The position numbers were made by a program, and so were the translations under genes. From Thiocapsa sp. UBA6158 (GTDB taxonomy: Bacteria; Pseudomonadota; Gammaproteobacteria; Chromatiales; Chromatiaceae), in assembly GCF_002423035.1 (NCBI RefSeq), contig NZ_DIUM01000089.1, positions 1 to 36,057 of the forward strand: 36,057 bases of DNA, read 5' to 3'. Below are positions 33,358 through 36,057 of the stretch, piece by piece. Position 1 is the stretch's first letter. Each line of letters starts with the position of its first letter. The notes below the pieces were generated by a model. It worked only from the letters and a program-made list of their open reading frames with translations. It made no database searches and was not told where the DNA came from.

Positions 33358-35634
33358 GTGTCGCCCGACCCGTACCGAAAGCCCGGCTCGATCCTGCGTG
33401 TTGCCGTCGCCGCACCGCTGATGGATGCCTTCGATTATCTGCCGCCGGCGCCGGAGTCGGACGGCTGCACGGCAACCTCGTCCCTGTTGCCCGGTCAGCG
33501 CGTGCTGGTGCCCTTCGGACAAGGTCGGCGCGTGGGCATTCTGCTCGAGCTGCGCGACACCTCGGATCAGGATCCCGCACGCCTGAAGCCGATCGAGCGC
33601 CCCCTCGACCCTCGCCCCGTCTTGGGCGCGACCGACCTGACCCTGATCCGCTGGGCGGCGGACTATTACCGGCAACCAATCGGCGAGGCACTCTTCAGCG
33701 CACTCCCCGCCCGTCTGCGCCAAGCCAAACCCATCCTGGACGAGCAGGTCCCGGGCGTCTCGGCAACACCCGCCGGCCGGACCCTGGACCTCGAGACGCT
33801 GCGGCGGGCACCAAAGCAACGCGAGCTTCTCGCGCTGGTCAGGTCCGTACCCGAAGGGATTCCGGTGGCCGATCTGACCGCATGCTTGGGTCCATGCGCC
33901 GCGACGTTGCGCAGCCTGCGTGCACGCGGCCTGTTGGAGACCTGCCGCCTCGCGCCGACGGGGCCCGTCACGCACGCGCCCCGCCCCGAGCCCGCCCCCG
34001 GCCCCGAGCTCAATGCCGATCAGGCCGAGGCCCTGCGCCGGGTCGCGGCCGGACTCGGCGGTTTCAGCCCCTTCCTGCTCGACGGCGTGACCGGCAGCGG
34101 CAAGACCGAGGTCTATATCCGCCTGATCGAGGCCGCCGCCGCGCGTGGTGATCAAACCCTTCTGATCGTTCCCGAGATCGGTCTGACCCCGCAGTTGCGC
34201 GAACGCTTGACCTCGCGCCTGCCCGACCCGCCCGCCGTGCTGCATTCCGGGCTCGCGGCAGGAGAACGCGAGCGGGCCTGGCACCGCGCCGCCTCCGGGC
34301 GTGCAGGAGTCGTGCTCGGGACACGCTCGGCGGTCTTCGTGCCCCTGCCGCGGCTCGGGCTGATCCTGGTCGACGAGGAGCATGACGCATCGCTCAAACA
34401 GCAGGAGGGCTTCCGTTACTCGGCACGCGATCTCGCCGTGCGACGCGCCCAACTGGTCGGTTGCCCGGTCGTGCTCGGCTCGGCGACACCCTCGCTCGAA
34501 ACGCTTAACAACGCGCAGACCGGACGCTACGGCTGGCTGCGTCTGCCGCAGCGCGCGGGCGCGGCCTGCACGCCGCGGATCTCGCTGCTGGACATCCGCA
34601 ATCAGCCGCTGCAGGCCGGGCTCTCCGCGGTCCTGCGCGAAGAGATGCGCACCGAGATCGCCGCCGGCAACCAGGTGCTGCTCTTCCTGAACCGCCGCGG
34701 CTATGCCCCGGTGCTCACCTGTCACGCCTGCGGCTGGGTCGGCGACTGCCCGCATTGCGACGCCCGCCTCACGCTCCATCTGGCTCGCCGACGCCTCTGG
34801 TGTCATCACTGCGGTTGGACGCGGCCGTTGCCGAGTGCCTGTCCGGACTGCAAGGGGACGGATCTGCGCATGCTCGGACGCGGCACCGAGCGGCTGGACG
34901 AAGAGCTGCGCCCCCTGTTTCCGGGCGTCGGCATCGCCCGGCTCGACCGGGACACCACCCGACGCCGTGGCGAGCTGGCGCGCCTCCTCGACGAGATCCG
35001 GCGCGGCGAGGTGCAGATCCTGCTCGGCACCCAGATGCTGGCCAAGGGACATGATTTCCCGGGCGTGACCCTGGTCGGCATCCTGGATCTCGACCAATCG
35101 CTCTACGCAAGCGACTTCCGCGCACCGGAACGCACCGCGCAACTGATCGTTCAAGTCACCGGACGCGCCGGACGCGCCGAGCGCCCCGGACGGGTCGTCC
35201 TGCAGACCCGCCACCCCGAGCACCCACTGCTCCAAAGTCTCTTGCGCGACGGTTACACGGGCTTCGCGACCACCGCCCTTGCCGAGAGACGCGAGGCCGA
35301 GCTGCCGCCGTTCAGCCATCTCGCCCTGCTGCGCGCCGAGGCCCCGGCCGCCGAGACCGCAACGGCCTTCCTGAATCAAGCGCGCCTGATCGCCGAGAGA
35401 CCTGGCGAAGGCCGTGCCGAACCGCTCGCCGAGCTCGGGGTGCAATGCTACGGCCCGGTCCCTGCCCCGATGGAGCGCCGCGGCGGACACTACCGCGCCC
35501 AGCTTCTGATTCAGTCGTCACAACGCCCGCAGCTGCAGCGGTTTCTGGCCGGCTGGAGCCTCGCCCTGCGCACCTTGCCCAGAAGCAAAGGGCTGCGCTG
35601 GTCACTGGACGTGGATCCGCAAGAGATGTACTAA
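33358..35634 (+). CDS. priA: Primosomal protein N' (PriA helicase)
   Basis: PriA reloads the replicative helicase at stalled forks. The 758-residue protein has the N-terminal 3'-DNA-binding domain, then a helicase core with Walker A GVTGSGKT (residues 243-250), DEEH (339-342) and GSATPSLE. Eight zinc-binding cysteines follow in pairs: CHAC, CPHC, CHHC and CPDC (455-498). Motifs V and VI read LLGTQMLAKGHDFP and QVTGRAGRAERPG. The start is taken as GTG 33358; no strong ribosome binding site precedes it. The length is near that of E. coli PriA (732). Confidence 0.96.
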   Translation: MSPDPYRKPGSILRVAVAAPLMDAFDYLPPAPESDGCTATSSLLPGQRVLVPFGQGRRVGILLELRDTSDQDPARLKPIERPLDPRPVLGATDLTLIRWAADYYRQPIGEALFSALPARLRQAKPILDEQVPGVSATPAGRTLDLETLRRAPKQRELLALVRSVPEGIPVADLTACLGPCAATLRSLRARGLLETCRLAPTGPVTHAPRPEPAPGPELNADQAEALRRVAAGLGGFSPFLLDGVTGSGKTEVYIRLIEAAAARGDQTLLIVPEIGLTPQLRERLTSRLPDPPAVLHSGLAAGERERAWHRAASGRAGVVLGTRSAVFVPLPRLGLILVDEEHDASLKQQEGFRYSARDLAVRRAQLVGCPVVLGSATPSLETLNNAQTGRYGWLRLPQRAGAACTPRISLLDIRNQPLQAGLSAVLREEMRTEIAAGNQVLLFLNRRGYAPVLTCHACGWVGDCPHCDARLTLHLARRRLWCHHCGWTRPLPSACPDCKGTDLRMLGRGTERLDEELRPLFPGVGIARLDRDTTRRRGELARLLDEIRRGEVQILLGTQMLAKGHDFPGVTLVGILDLDQSLYASDFRAPERTAQLIVQVTGRAGRAERPGRVVLQTRHPEHPLLQSLLRDGYTGFATTALAERREAELPPFSHLALLRAEAPAAETATAFLNQARLIAERPGEGRAEPLAELGVQCYGPVPAPMERRGGHYRAQLLIQSSQRPQLQRFLAGWSLALRTLPRSKGLRWSLDVDPQEMY

Positions 35635-36057
35635 TTGTCGAGCCCTTGCTGTTGCCGAGCTTCGCTTTAGGGCGACTAAAGTCGCCCCGCAGACATGCGC
35701 AGTCAACAACGACAAGGCGTGGCGGCAGGCATCAACGATCGATGACCGACTCGATCCGACCGGGGATGACAGCTCTATCCCGAGCACAAGAAACCAAAGA
35801 AAGATAGCGATGGCACTAGATCAGCAATTCCCGCCGCCCCGGGGATGAGCGGTGACGATGGCCACGCATCGGCGGTGCAGATCAGCAGGCGCAGGGCAGT
35901 AGTCAGCGTCTGACGACGCCGTGGTCCGTGGTTGGCGATCCGTTCGTTCCCCTCAAGTGACACGTCGAGCACCTTCAGTCACGGCTTGTGACTAGGAGGT
36001 GTCGGGGACCAAGGCGAATGTCGGCGGAGCGATGATCCTAAAAAGAGCAGTTACACC
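35635..36057. other. Right edge, no supported gene
   Basis: 423 bases after priA. They hold the palindrome at 35670 and a second hairpin (AGTCAC, GGCTT, GTGACT at 35977-35993) followed by AGGAGGT, a perfect ribosome-binding sequence with no start codon at useful distance. A minus-strand frame (35775-35972) is not recognisable. Confidence 0.4.
35670..35687. repeat. Short palindromic repeat, copy 2
   Basis: GGGCGACT and AGTCGCCC form a perfect 8-base stem with an AA loop, 35 bases after the priA stop. It matches the unit at 13985, including the CGCA that follows. It may help end priA transcription, but there is no T run. Confidence 0.65.

Noticed and set aside
35775..36057. Possible insertion-sequence end at the right edge
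   Set aside because: A hairpin and a ribosome-binding-like AGGAGGT are present, but no transposase motif or matching inverted end can be seen before the window stops.

Overview
The window is high-GC chromosomal DNA with dense genes on both strands. The gene set (PilT with a PilU remnant, PriA, LOG protein, PPK2, Lpp-type lipoprotein, SixA, DUF98/UbiC-like lyase, HAE1 efflux pump) points to a gammaproteobacterium. The protein style and short GC-rich intergenic repeats suggest a purple sulfur bacterium (Chromatiales), but that placement is inference and no photosynthesis or sulfur-oxidation gene is present here. I saw no rRNA, tRNA, CRISPR array or intact insertion sequence.

Layout. 249-1487 is a sodium/glutamate symporter (gltS). 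1929-6223 is a wrecked type I restriction-modification locus: hsdM is cut and joined to the tail of hsdS, two small antitoxin-like genes follow, and the second runs into the middle of hsdR. hsdR is frameshifted near its end and continues in frame into the second half of a DUF45-type metallopeptidase. 6351-6802 is a frameshifted winged-helix-like regulator, divergent from a two-gene RND efflux operon (7033-11166). A flavin disulfide reductase (11099-12562) converges on the pump and overlaps it. Next come a lone Anbu proteasome-like peptidase (12881-13690) and a PPK2-Fic pair (14193-15812), then a TonB-dependent receptor with an overlapping LOG-family gene (16040-19196), a truncated pilU and an intact pilT (19242-20885), and the lactate-utilisation genes lutA, lutB and lutC (21055-24245), with lutA separated from lutBC by 363 bases.

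24391-27000 holds an unrecognised P-loop-like protein, a long gene-poor stretch, an RDD-protein stub and a DUF98 chorismate lyase-like gene. An Lpp-type lipoprotein (27252-27449) converges with an L,D-transpeptidase (27428-28393), a plausible substrate-enzyme pair. Divergent from the transpeptidase is an EF-G paralogue (28427-30475). The right part has sixA, an HNH endonuclease gene next to a fructosamine-kinase-family gene, and priA.

The most unusual feature is a family of palindromic-ended repeats. A type 1 unit (87 bases) and a type 2 unit (86 bases), both bounded by TTAAACCGC and its complement, are paired across an AT-rich 21-base spacer at 13687-13880 and 15838-16042. A related pair in the opposite orientation lies at 30473-30699 and a single type 1 unit at 12601-12687. 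In three cases the end of an element supplies the TAA stop codon of the neighbouring gene.
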